Below are positions 32,515 through 40,598 of a stretch of DNA of 64,000 nucleotides, piece by piece (within the stretch, counting starts at the first letter, position 1; each line of letters starts with the position of its first letter). This DNA comes from CAYMAI01 sp964388445 (lineage in GTDB: Bacteria; 4484-113; JAGGVC01). The position numbers and the translations under genes were made by a program. Where the stretch lies: NCBI GenBank assembly GCA_964388445.1, contig CAYMAI010000006.1, positions 189,635-253,634 on the forward strand, given 5' to 3'. The notes under the pieces are model-generated. The model was not told the DNA's origin, searched no databases, and worked only from the letters and a program-made list of their open reading frames with translations.

Positions 32515-32623
32515 TATTACTCCGGGGAGCGGGAATAGCCGCAAAAGAGCGAAATTTATTACCTTCAAGCGGCGGATTGAAGGTTATTTGCGTACTGCTC
32601 AATGCGAATTATTGCGGTTTCGG

Positions 32624-32977
32624 CTAAATGGCAACAATTCGCTCAGATATCGCAATCCAATCGGCAAGCCCGGGTAGAGTAGCGATTTCGATACTTTCCG
32701 GGATTTCGCGCGGGTCCATGCCGGCGCGCTCGACGCAAGTTCCACAGGCGCGAACGGCCAACCCCGCTTCAAGCAGCTTTTTAAGAATATGGTGCGCGTC
32801 GGTTGCCATGCCATCTGGGGATTCGAGCATCGACGGGTGAGCCGTCCATACGCCGCGGTCAAGGAGAAATACCCGCACGGACATTCCGGATTCGTGCATT
32901 TGATTCGCGATGCGAAGCGCGTTCCACGCCGCGTCGCCATCGCGGGGATCGCGGTAGAGGATTAAAAGGAAATTCAT
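32624..32977 (-). CDS. DsrE/DsrF-like protein
   Basis: About 117 residues from the ATG at 32975-32977 with AGGAG. MNFLLILYRDPRDGDAAWNALRIANQMHESGMSVRVFLLDRGVWTA is the DsrE-like Rossmann-type start, and LAVRACGTCVERAGMDPREI holds a CGTC group where DsrE family proteins have their sulfur-carrying cysteine. It could be a sulfur-transfer or peroxiredoxin-like protein. No sulfur-oxidation genes are nearby. Confidence 0.82.
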   Translation of the reverse strand: MNFLLILYRDPRDGDAAWNALRIANQMHESGMSVRVFLLDRGVWTAHPSMLESPDGMATDAHHILKKLLEAGLAVRACGTCVERAGMDPREIPESIEIATLPGLADWIAISERIVAI

Positions 32978-33026
32978 GCTAAATGCTCCTTGCAAAAGGG
33001 CGATTTTACATTATAGGTTACTGCAA

Positions 33027-33908
33027 TTATCCGGATTCGTCCGCCTTGTTAGCAATCCTTTCGCTGGAAAAACTTTGCGCAAGAAACGCTCCGAAAAAGC
33101 CGAACATAGCCGTAAAGACGAATATTGCGGCGAAAACGGCGATCGCAAAAAGCGCGAATTCGGGATCCGCGATTTCAGACCGGGGTATTCCGAAATCGAA
33201 TTCCGCCATTTTCTGCCCCGGAAGCGCATATGCTTTTGGATCTGAAGTCAGCGAATCGCCAAAAAACGGCAAAAACGAGGCTCCGAAGTGGTTTACGCCG
33301 AAAAGCGCGGCGAAAAAGAAAGCCCAGCGTAAGATAGACCGCCTATCGACGATTCCGAGGTATGCGGCAACAGCCGCGAGCCAAAAGAGATGAACCAGAC
33401 CGCTTGCATCCATATAAATGGCGGCGAGTTGGTATAACAGGTATAATCCGGCAAGCGTCGCGATAACTTCGTGAAGCCGAATTTTCCGGCTAAATCCATA
33501 GGCCGCGCCGAGAGCTGCGGAAAGAGCCAAAAAGGCCGGAGTTAATATAACGCGCATAAACTCGTAATTTATCGATAAAATTAACCGAAGGCTGCTTCCC
33601 CAAGAAAACACGAATATCAGCACTAACAAAAGCAGACCGATTCCGGCATTGACAAGCTTTTCATATTTGCGAGTGACGCATTGTGAGATTAAGTAACCCA
33701 TGTAAAAGGCAGACATGGCGAACATGTATCCATGAACGAGATTTCCGGAATATGGCGTATGGGAAGCTTCGCTGTATGCCCACATAAAAAATGCCAGAAG
33801 ATACATTAAGGCGGGATACAGAATTACCGCAACGAGCACCGTCGCCGCGCATATAAGGATTTCCTTCCTATTGTGTTTTAAGTCTGAGCGCATACTTCGG
33901 TCTATCAT
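33027..33908 (-). CDS. Multi-pass membrane protein, tandem family unit 4
   Basis: About 293 residues from the ATG at 33906-33908, overlapping the previous stop (ATGA) with GGAG upstream. About eight helices. It shares with its three upstream neighbours an N-terminal unit (a basic start, a helix ending YPALMYLLAFFMW, then a Tyr/Ser-rich loop and a second helix pair) and a C-terminal unit with a small/Gly-rich helix followed by R-x-I-L-R-W-A-FFFAA. The function is unknown. All four units are in a single overlapping operon, 36543-33027. Confidence 0.65.
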   Translation of the reverse strand: MIDRSMRSDLKHNRKEILICAATVLVAVILYPALMYLLAFFMWAYSEASHTPYSGNLVHGYMFAMSAFYMGYLISQCVTRKYEKLVNAGIGLLLLVLIFVFSWGSSLRLILSINYEFMRVILTPAFLALSAALGAAYGFSRKIRLHEVIATLAGLYLLYQLAAIYMDASGLVHLFWLAAVAAYLGIVDRRSILRWAFFFAALFGVNHFGASFLPFFGDSLTSDPKAYALPGQKMAEFDFGIPRSEIADPEFALFAIAVFAAIFVFTAMFGFFGAFLAQSFSSERIANKADESG

Positions 33909-35341
33909 TGCTTTGACTCCATTTTTATTCTTACGAAAGCGCCTGCACATCCGAATGCAATCATTAACGCAATTGTAACCAAGAAAAACCATAACGTGTT
34001 TTCCATCAAAGCGAAATCGTTCATATCAATGCCAACAGGATACTTTTTCGCAATATCGGGATACAGCATCCGGAAGTCCTCGGGATACATGACGTTATCT
34101 TTCACAATTCGGTTTATGCCGGCTACAATGTAATTGTGCCTGAGTGCGGTGATTATAAGCGAGAAAAAAATCGTCCAGCGCCCAATTTCGCGCGCATTAA
34201 GCCATCCGTATGTCATTGCGACAATCGAGATCGCGATTAAATATTCGAAAGCGTAAAACGAATCGAAAAGCCCGGGTGCAAGAGCGTGAAGCGAAAGCCC
34301 AAGTATAACCGCAATTGGCACTCGTGGCGCAAATTGCCATTTGAAACCAGCGAATATCCCGGCCAGCATACAAAGCGTCATGACGGCCATTGCAGGAAGG
34401 AGGGCGAAAAAATATTCTATGTTAAAATCCCTTACGGCCTCTCCGCTTGCGGATATCAAATAAGAATCGCCAAGCATCGAAACGTAAGCATAAAACAAGG
34501 CAATGAGAATCGCGAAAAATAAATAAAATCCGAATAGCGCAACCTGCCAATTGCGAGGCCGGGATACGTAGGCGACCAGAGCGCCGAGGAAAAACGAAGC
34601 GAATAGCATCATCAACACATTAGCCATTGGAATGCTATATCGCAGAGGAGAATAATAGCTAGTAAAAATATAGAAACAAAGTCCAGCTACGGGATAAAAA
34701 ATAACGATAAGCGCTACATATAGATATCGCATTGTATTTTTTCTAATACAAAGTGGAGTATGCGCTGCAGAATACAAAACATCTGAATCAGGTTTATTGC
34801 CGGATGTTGGATCGAAAAAAGCCACGTTTATTCGAACCCAATTTCGGCTCGCAAAGATGCCGATAACGGATGCCGCAGCGGCGGCGACCAGTGAAACAAC
34901 AAACCTTACAGCTGCTGCATTTGCGAATTCCGGTCTGAAGTAATAAATGGGGTTAAAATCACCTGGATTGTAGGATGCCGCCCCTTTAAGAGGACTTAAA
35001 GCGGGTGTGAACTTATATTGCTCGGCGGTCAAGAGAAACATAAATTCGACGAGCGCCAAAAACGCCGCGAAAAAAAATGCCCAGTGAAACGATTCGCGCG
35101 GTTTCAAAAATCCGAGCGCAGCGGCAAAAACGGCAAGCATCGCGAGAAGCTTTATATCGAAAGGTCCGGCCTCGAACGAGCCCATATAGGCAGCGAGAAA
35201 AAGAGCAAAGGCGACCGCAACAGGATAATGGAATTCGATGCGCCTCCTGAACCCAATAAGAATACCGAGAAGCACACAAAACGGCGGCATTAGGGCTAAA
35301 ATAGGAATAATTAGAGTATTTAGCAGTTTCAATTTGGGCAC
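33905..35341 (-). CDS. Multi-pass membrane protein: half unit 2 fused to unit 3
   Basis: 478 residues from a GTG one base after the stop of the gene upstream. The first 200 residues match only the C-terminal half of a unit (LAVFAAALGFLKPRESFHWAFFFAAFLALVEF). The rest, from about residue 203 (NTMRYLYVALIVIFYPVAG), is a complete unit ending in IVAMTYGWLNAREIGRWTIFFSLI. So the gene looks like a fusion of a broken copy with a full one. The missing N-half is the ORF at 35343-35672, and one extra TA in the TATATATA tract at the junction would restore one frame. Confidence 0.6.
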   Translation of the reverse strand: MPKLKLLNTLIIPILALMPPFCVLLGILIGFRRRIEFHYPVAVAFALFLAAYMGSFEAGPFDIKLLAMLAVFAAALGFLKPRESFHWAFFFAAFLALVEFMFLLTAEQYKFTPALSPLKGAASYNPGDFNPIYYFRPEFANAAAVRFVVSLVAAAAASVIGIFASRNWVRINVAFFDPTSGNKPDSDVLYSAAHTPLCIRKNTMRYLYVALIVIFYPVAGLCFYIFTSYYSPLRYSIPMANVLMMLFASFFLGALVAYVSRPRNWQVALFGFYLFFAILIALFYAYVSMLGDSYLISASGEAVRDFNIEYFFALLPAMAVMTLCMLAGIFAGFKWQFAPRVPIAVILGLSLHALAPGLFDSFYAFEYLIAISIVAMTYGWLNAREIGRWTIFFSLIITALRHNYIVAGINRIVKDNVMYPEDFRMLYPDIAKKYPVGIDMNDFALMENTLWFFLVTIALMIAFGCAGAFVRIKMESKQ

Positions 35342-35342
35342 C

Positions 35343-35672
35343 TTATATATAAGCAGACAGCATGATTAACGAAAGATGCAGAGTGGCGGTGAACAACACG
35401 AGGCCGAAAATCGCCGGTTTCCAGTTATTTTTTCCCGCGGCGCAAGCAATTAGGTAGCCCCAAAAGAAGCAGCTGAAAACGAGAACCAAAGCCAGTAAAA
35501 TGGCGGTGTGTTCTTCATGAATTTGTTGCGGCGCAAGATACATAATCAGCGGCAACAAAAATGTCACCGCAATTGGAAAGAGCAATACCACGCCAAAAAC
35601 GGAGAAATAGCGCGCTATGGACTCCCGGAGTTTCTTTCTTACCTGTGATGCATTTGAGTCAGGTTCGAGCAT
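35343..35672 (-). CDS. Membrane protein, N-terminal half of unit 2
   Basis: 109 residues with GGGAG upstream, starting inside the previous gene. It corresponds to the N-terminal half of the tandem family (YFSVFGVVLLFPIAVTFLLPLIMYL, then FFWGYLIACAAGKNNWKPAIFGLVLF). The stop lies at a TATATATAA run and the C-half follows immediately in the +1 frame at 35341. It may be a split gene, a frameshifted pseudogene half or a slippage-controlled switch. Confidence 0.5.
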   Translation of the reverse strand: MLEPDSNASQVRKKLRESIARYFSVFGVVLLFPIAVTFLLPLIMYLAPQQIHEEHTAILLALVLVFSCFFWGYLIACAAGKNNWKPAIFGLVLFTATLHLSLIMLSAYI

Positions 35673-36543
35673 TTAATCTCCCTTTAAACAATCGAGCCGT
35701 TTTCGCGCCGATTGCGCACGCGGCAAACGAGACAATAAAAACGATGCCGAAAGTAACGAAGGCGTCACGGGGCGGGTTTGGCGCAATCACGGAAAGTGAT
35801 TTTGCGAACTCGTAGTACATTCCGTGTGCCAGTTCAGGGGGAGCAAAAGCCTGATACTGGTAAAAAAGCGCGGCAATCAGAAAAGCATAGAAAATCGGCC
35901 ATCGCAAAGCCTCGCGCGGCCGTGCAAAGCCGGTAGCGAACGAAATCGCCGCCAGCATAAGCGAAAGTTTGAAAGTGCCGGAACGTTCGATAACGAGGTC
36001 GAAAAATGTGGGACTTGCAATCGCGGAAGATGCGGACGCAGAATTTCCGATTTCGGGCATCATCCGGTAGGGCGGAAAAGACTCCGCGACGAAAAGGCAA
36101 GCCAGAAAAAGAGAGGTAAAAACGATAACCGGCAAGTGGAAGCCCGTTTCGCCGCGCACGGCGCAGCGTGCGCCGATGACGGCGGCGATTGTAACAAACG
36201 CCAAGTTTGCCGCTCCGACGGCAAAAACTCCGAGGAAAATTTCGGTGGAAGTTTCGAGAAGAAGAGCGAAAAGGAGAATCGTCAATCCGATGAGGGGAAA
36301 CGCAAATGCGGTCATTCTAACGGGACTTTTCGGAGCGGTTTTTGCGATAAGAATTCCGGCGAAAAACGCGGTGAAGGTTTCGAGCTGGCCAATGAACGGC
36401 CCGGAAAATAAAAGTTCGCCGTCGAGTGGGGTAATGAACAGGTAAGCGAAATAGAACGCCGCGAGCGCGAACGGATAGGCTATAACAATTAGCGCCGCAC
36501 GAATGTGCGGCAAAAAATCCCGCAGAGTTCCCGGTGCCACCAT
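35659..36543 (-). CDS. Multi-pass membrane protein, tandem family unit 1
   Basis: 294 residues with GGGAGC before the ATG. Complete unit: N-half FLPHIRAALIVIAYPFALAAFYFAYLF and FTAFFAGILIAKTAPKSPVR; C-half LMLAAISFATGFARPREALRWPIFYAFLIAALFYQ. It overlaps the following gene by 14 nt. It is the first gene of the operon, divergent from the M20 peptidase. No known family was recognised. Confidence 0.62.
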   Translation of the reverse strand: MVAPGTLRDFLPHIRAALIVIAYPFALAAFYFAYLFITPLDGELLFSGPFIGQLETFTAFFAGILIAKTAPKSPVRMTAFAFPLIGLTILLFALLLETSTEIFLGVFAVGAANLAFVTIAAVIGARCAVRGETGFHLPVIVFTSLFLACLFVAESFPPYRMMPEIGNSASASSAIASPTFFDLVIERSGTFKLSLMLAAISFATGFARPREALRWPIFYAFLIAALFYQYQAFAPPELAHGMYYEFAKSLSVIAPNPPRDAFVTFGIVFIVSFAACAIGAKTARLFKGRLNART

Positions 36544-36682
36544 TGCTCCCTAGCGCCGATTGCGCAAAATGTAAATCGCCCGCACAACTCACAGCAACTA
36601 TCCCGGCCGCTCCCCGCCAATGATATTATAACCGCCCGCGGCGGATTTTGTTCCCGCGAAACGTCATAGTCAAGGAGCTTTT

Positions 36683-37870
36683 ATGTCAACCGGAGTGGGC
36701 GAAGTAAGCGTGAGCGCGCCAGTGCGCGAAATCGAAGAAAAGGTAATCGCCTGGCGTCGCGATTTTCATATGCATCCCGAAATCGGACTAGAGGAGTTCC
36801 GTACAAGCGAAATCGTCAAGGCGCATCTCGATTCGCTAGGGATTCCGTACAAAACATATGCCACGACCGGCGTTGTTGGCCTTTTCGACAGCGGCAAGCC
36901 GGGGCCGACAATTTTGATACGCGCCGATATGGACGCGCTGCCCGTCGGCGAAGAGAACGATATTCCGTATAAATCGCAAGTGCCGGGCAAAATGCACGCG
37001 TGCGGACACGACACTCACACGGCTATGCTTATGGGCGCCGCGGAAGTTCTGGCGAAGGACGGGCTTGGCAGGGGCAGAGTGAAGTTTTGTTTTCAGCCGG
37101 GCGAAGAAGGCCGGGACGGCGCAAAATTGATGATAGAAGACGGAATGCTTAATGACGAGCCGGTTCCCGACGTCGTTATGGGAATGCACATTTGGAACAG
37201 CCTGCCCGCGGGTCAAACTGCGGCGCTTGACGGCGGATGTATGGCGGGAGTGCACGAATTCGAAATCGAGGTGTTGGGTGTCGGCGGGCATGCGGCGATG
37301 CCACACCAGTGCATAGACCCGATTTTAATCGGCAGCCACATCGTGACCGCGCTTCAGTCTATCGTCAGCCGTCGCGTAAGCGCTCTCGGAAGGGCGGTGG
37401 TCAGCGTGTGCCAGTTTCACGCCGGAACGGCATTCAATATTATTCCGCAAAGCGCGAAGCTCGCCGGTACGGTGAGAATGTTCGATCCCGCGGTAGCCGA
37501 TTTCGCGAAAAATCAAGTCGAAGAAATCGCGACCGGCGTGGCGAGGTCGCTTGGCGGAGACGTGAAAATCAACTACGACGTGAAACTTCCGCCGACGATT
37601 AACGACTCGAAAGTCGCGGCGTACGCACGCGGCCTGCTATCGGAAATCGTGGGAGCAGAGCGCGTCGTTGAAGCCGAGCCATCGATGGGCGGCGAAGATT
37701 TTTCGCTGTTCTTAAACGAAATTCCTGGCGCGTACGTGTTTCTCGGCAGCAACAACCCGGCAAAAGACGCCACAATGGCGCACCACCACCCCCGGTTCAA
37801 CGTGGACGAGGATATGTTCAAAGTTGGCGTCGAATTCGCGGTCAGGTTCGCACGCGAGTGGGCGCCTTAG
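36683..37870 (+). CDS. M20-family amidohydrolase (IAA-amino acid/hippurate hydrolase type)
   Basis: 395 residues; AAGGAGC before the ATG and a TATAAC -10 about 60 nt upstream. Zinc ligands are visible in MHACGHDTHTAMLMGAAEVL (Cys/His pair), GEEGRDGAKLMIEDG (catalytic and metal Glu), GMHIWNSLPAGQ and AHHHPRFNVDEDMF. It belongs to the aminoacylase-1/amidohydrolase subfamily that cleaves N-acyl amino acids such as hippurate. It is followed at 45 nt by the acyl-CoA dehydrogenase gene and may be co-transcribed. Confidence 0.93.
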   Translation: MSTGVGEVSVSAPVREIEEKVIAWRRDFHMHPEIGLEEFRTSEIVKAHLDSLGIPYKTYATTGVVGLFDSGKPGPTILIRADMDALPVGEENDIPYKSQVPGKMHACGHDTHTAMLMGAAEVLAKDGLGRGRVKFCFQPGEEGRDGAKLMIEDGMLNDEPVPDVVMGMHIWNSLPAGQTAALDGGCMAGVHEFEIEVLGVGGHAAMPHQCIDPILIGSHIVTALQSIVSRRVSALGRAVVSVCQFHAGTAFNIIPQSAKLAGTVRMFDPAVADFAKNQVEEIATGVARSLGGDVKINYDVKLPPTINDSKVAAYARGLLSEIVGAERVVEAEPSMGGEDFSLFLNEIPGAYVFLGSNNPAKDATMAHHHPRFNVDEDMFKVGVEFAVRFAREWAP

Positions 37871-37915
37871 GGTAATTTCATTTCTTTAGGCGAGCCGAAA
37901 GTCTTTGAGGAAAAA

Positions 37916-39085
37916 ATGGACAAGCCCGACATTTTCGATTTTTACGACATCGAGAGCATGCTCACCGATGATCAAAAGGTGATTCGCGACACCGTGCGAG
38001 ACTGGGTGCGCAAGCGGTTTATGCCGGCAGTAGCGGACCATTTCGAAGCGCATACGTTCCCGATGGAACTCGTTCCCGAAATCGCGGAGATGGGGCTGTT
38101 TGGTCCGACGTTGCCCGAAAAATACGGATGCGCGGGCGTCGATAATATCGCCTACGGGCTGATAATGCAGGAACTCGAACGCGGCGACAGCGGGCTTCGC
38201 AGCTTCGCGAGCGTTCAAAGCGCGCTCGTGATGTATCCGATTTTCACTTGGGGCTCGGAGGCACAGAAGGATTACTGGCTGCCAAGGCTTGCTAAGGCGG
38301 AAAAAATCGGCTGTTTCGGGCTGACAGAGCCCGATCATGGCAGCGACCCGAGCAGGATGATTACGCGCGCCGACCCGGCGGACAGCGGCTGGGTGCTGAA
38401 CGGCGCTAAGATGTGGATTACTAACGGCACAATCGCGGACGTAGCTATCGTGTGGGCGAAAACGCCGGACGGAGTAGGCGGATTTCTTGTCGAAAAGGGC
38501 ACGCCGGGTTTTTCTGCGCCGGAGCAGTTAAAAAAGCTTTCGTTGCGCGCAAGCGTGACAAGCGAACTGATATTCGATAACGTAAAAATTCCGGAAGAAT
38601 GCAGGCTGCCGGGCGCGAACGGCCTGAAGTGTCCGCTGTCGTGCCTGACGCAGGCGCGATATGGAATCGCGTGGGGCGCGATTGGCGCGGCGCTTGACTG
38701 CTTGGAATGCGCTCTCGAATATCAAACGCGGAGGACGCAGTTCGGAAGGCCGCTTGCGTCGTTCCAGATTCAGCAAGCGAAGTTCGCGGATTTTATGACC
38801 GATATAACGGCAATGCAGCTTATTTGCCACAGACTTGGCACGTTAAAGGACGAGGGCAAGATGCACCACGCGCAGGTGTCGCTTGCAAAGCGCAACAACG
38901 TGATGGCGGCCCTTCGCATCGCCCGTGAAGCGCGGCAGATGCTGGGAGCGAGCGGAATTACGCTGGAGTATCCGGTCATCCGGCATATGGCGAATCTTGA
39001 AAGCGTCATTACTTACGAAGGCACGCACGATATACATACGCTGGTACTCGGCGAAACGGCGACAGGAATCGGCGCGTTTAAGTAG
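37916..39085 (+). CDS. Acyl-CoA dehydrogenase, glutaryl-CoA dehydrogenase type
   Basis: 389 residues. FAD-binding and substrate motifs: FGLTEPDHGSDPSRMITRAD, KMWITNGTIADVAIVWAKT, ALEYQTRRTQFGRPLASFQIQQ and the C-terminal TYEGTHDIHTLVLGETATG, whose Glu is the catalytic base position in glutaryl-CoA dehydrogenases. The Arg that binds the glutaryl carboxylate is plausible but not checked. The role would be lysine/tryptophan degradation or aromatic catabolism. It lies downstream of the M20 hydrolase; no ETF or CoA-transferase gene is nearby. Confidence 0.88.
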   Translation: MDKPDIFDFYDIESMLTDDQKVIRDTVRDWVRKRFMPAVADHFEAHTFPMELVPEIAEMGLFGPTLPEKYGCAGVDNIAYGLIMQELERGDSGLRSFASVQSALVMYPIFTWGSEAQKDYWLPRLAKAEKIGCFGLTEPDHGSDPSRMITRADPADSGWVLNGAKMWITNGTIADVAIVWAKTPDGVGGFLVEKGTPGFSAPEQLKKLSLRASVTSELIFDNVKIPEECRLPGANGLKCPLSCLTQARYGIAWGAIGAALDCLECALEYQTRRTQFGRPLASFQIQQAKFADFMTDITAMQLICHRLGTLKDEGKMHHAQVSLAKRNNVMAALRIAREARQMLGASGITLEYPVIRHMANLESVITYEGTHDIHTLVLGETATGIGAFK

Positions 39086-39106
39086 ATGCTATTTGGCATC
39101 TGCAAT

Positions 39107-39787
39107 TTACTCAACCGGGATTACGAACCAGAAACGCCATTCGTTTCTTCCGCGGTCATTGAGTGAATCGAACCACGCGAACCGAAGTTGAACGGGGTGT
39201 TTCCAGTACATTAACTCCGTGCCGCCCGACCAGCCGGCCGGCCGGCCGGCGGCATGCGTTTCGATTACGTTTCCGCGAAGATACCAATCGTTCTTTTCAT
39301 AAAAATTGTACGCGAATTCGTTGAAAAACCCGGTGCGGGTGTCGTTCGTGGGAATGCGTGCGGCTGAAAATAAATCCCATTTTTTGTGGACGGTCAGCGC
39401 GTTCAAACCAACCCAAGGCACGTCGAGGTCTTCTAGATCTTTGTCGAGGCCGAGCACGACTCGCGGTTGAATTCTTGCGCCGGTGTCCCCGATTTTCTGA
39501 AACGGCCAGCGATAACCGATGCTCGTTGGCTCCCAGCCTTTCAAATCCCAAGAAATTTGAAGCTGGCCGTCGAATGCGGGTACAAGCAGCCTGTAATCGA
39601 ACGCATCGGGCCGGCCGAAGTAAAGGTCGTTGATTATATCGATTGAAATTGGCGTTTTAGGCTTCGTTCGAGCCGGAGCGGATTCGGTCGAAGCCGGAGA
39701 CGCGGCTTCATCCGCGAAAATCGCGGCTGCAAAAAGCCAAAAGAAAACGGCAAAACCGAATATTGATGGCAAAAAGACCCTTGTCAA
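39107..39787 (-). CDS. Hypothetical exported protein
   Basis: 226 residues with a signal peptide (FGFAVFFWLFAAAIFADEA) and then a Pro/Thr linker. The main part is beta-rich, with alternating aromatic residues (DLYFGRPDAFDYRLLVPAFDGQLQISWDLKGW, WDLFSAARIPTNDTRTGFFNEFAYNFYEK, YWKHPVQLRFAWFDSL) and ends WFVIPVE. It may be an outer-membrane or surface beta protein. A short GGCC-type run at 39229-39249 encodes AGRPAGW. The family is not recognised. Confidence 0.6.
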   Translation of the reverse strand: MTRVFLPSIFGFAVFFWLFAAAIFADEAASPASTESAPARTKPKTPISIDIINDLYFGRPDAFDYRLLVPAFDGQLQISWDLKGWEPTSIGYRWPFQKIGDTGARIQPRVVLGLDKDLEDLDVPWVGLNALTVHKKWDLFSAARIPTNDTRTGFFNEFAYNFYEKNDWYLRGNVIETHAAGRPAGWSGGTELMYWKHPVQLRFAWFDSLNDRGRNEWRFWFVIPVE

Positions 39788-40008
39788 GGCTTTGCTCCTA
39801 ATGCTGATTCCGATTGGCCGAACCGAAGGCGCGGCATAATCACTACGATTTTAGTAGGAAATGGCATTTTTGGCAAGGTTTGTCAGGATTCGGAGCTTAA
39901 ATCAAATGATACCGAAGATTTTCCAGGAATTTACTCAACGATTAATATGCAGTAGATACAGCACTCCGGTTTTGGTATAATTTCGACGGTACTATCTGAA
40001 GATATCGA

Positions 40009-40557
40009 ATGGAAGTGAAACAAGATATTCGGCCAGAATGGTTGACGCTCGCGGAAGGTGAGGCGTTTCTTGCTGGATTTAAGATGTCTCCGGGGTTATG
40101 GTCCTGGAGTTTTTATATTGCTGGCTTATTTTCGGTATTAGGATCAATAATAATTGCTATGCTTTTGGGCGGTATGTCTCCCGCTACCGCTTATGGAATT
40201 CATTGGGTTTATTCAGTTTCATATTTGCTTTTTGTAATTGTATATGGATATGTTCCTTTGGTATTCTTGTCGGTACTTAGATGGAAATGGAATTTTTATA
40301 TAGCCTATTTAACTTCAAGGAAGATAGTAATTGGCGTAGCTTCTTGCCCTATTTTTAAATTTCAGTTTAGGGAATTCGATTTGTCGCGCTTGGAATCGGT
40401 TGTCGGGGCAACAAAATGGCAATACGGCAATGTAGTGGTATTATTTAGTGGCGCTAGGCGCAAAATCCGAATAAACTTGCATCTTAGAGATAGAGACGAT
40501 TTCATAGCATCAATCAAAAGCGCCGCTCCGCATATTGAGCAACCAGAAAATCCATGA
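40009..40557 (+). CDS. Two-helix membrane protein with PH-like domain
   Basis: 182 residues. Two helices (SFYIAGLFSVLGSIIIAMLL, YLLFVIVYGYVPLVFLSVL) are followed by a beta-rich domain that begins YLTSRKIVIG and has FREFDLSRLESVVGATKWQYGNVVVLFSGARRKI, resembling bacterial PH (DUF304/YdbT-like) domains. The composition is AT-richer than neighbours. It has its own promoter-like TATAAT (39976-39981) about 30 nt upstream. Function unknown; convergent with dnaG. Confidence 0.6.
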   Translation: MEVKQDIRPEWLTLAEGEAFLAGFKMSPGLWSWSFYIAGLFSVLGSIIIAMLLGGMSPATAYGIHWVYSVSYLLFVIVYGYVPLVFLSVLRWKWNFYIAYLTSRKIVIGVASCPIFKFQFREFDLSRLESVVGATKWQYGNVVVLFSGARRKIRINLHLRDRDDFIASIKSAAPHIEQPENP

Positions 40558-40598
40558 AACTAGCCATCTGGAAAGGTAATCGCAAATATACGAAGTGC

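Noticed and set aside
39229..39249. GGCC tandem run
   Set aside because: A short GC repeat within a coding gene; too short for a regulatory or mobile repeat.
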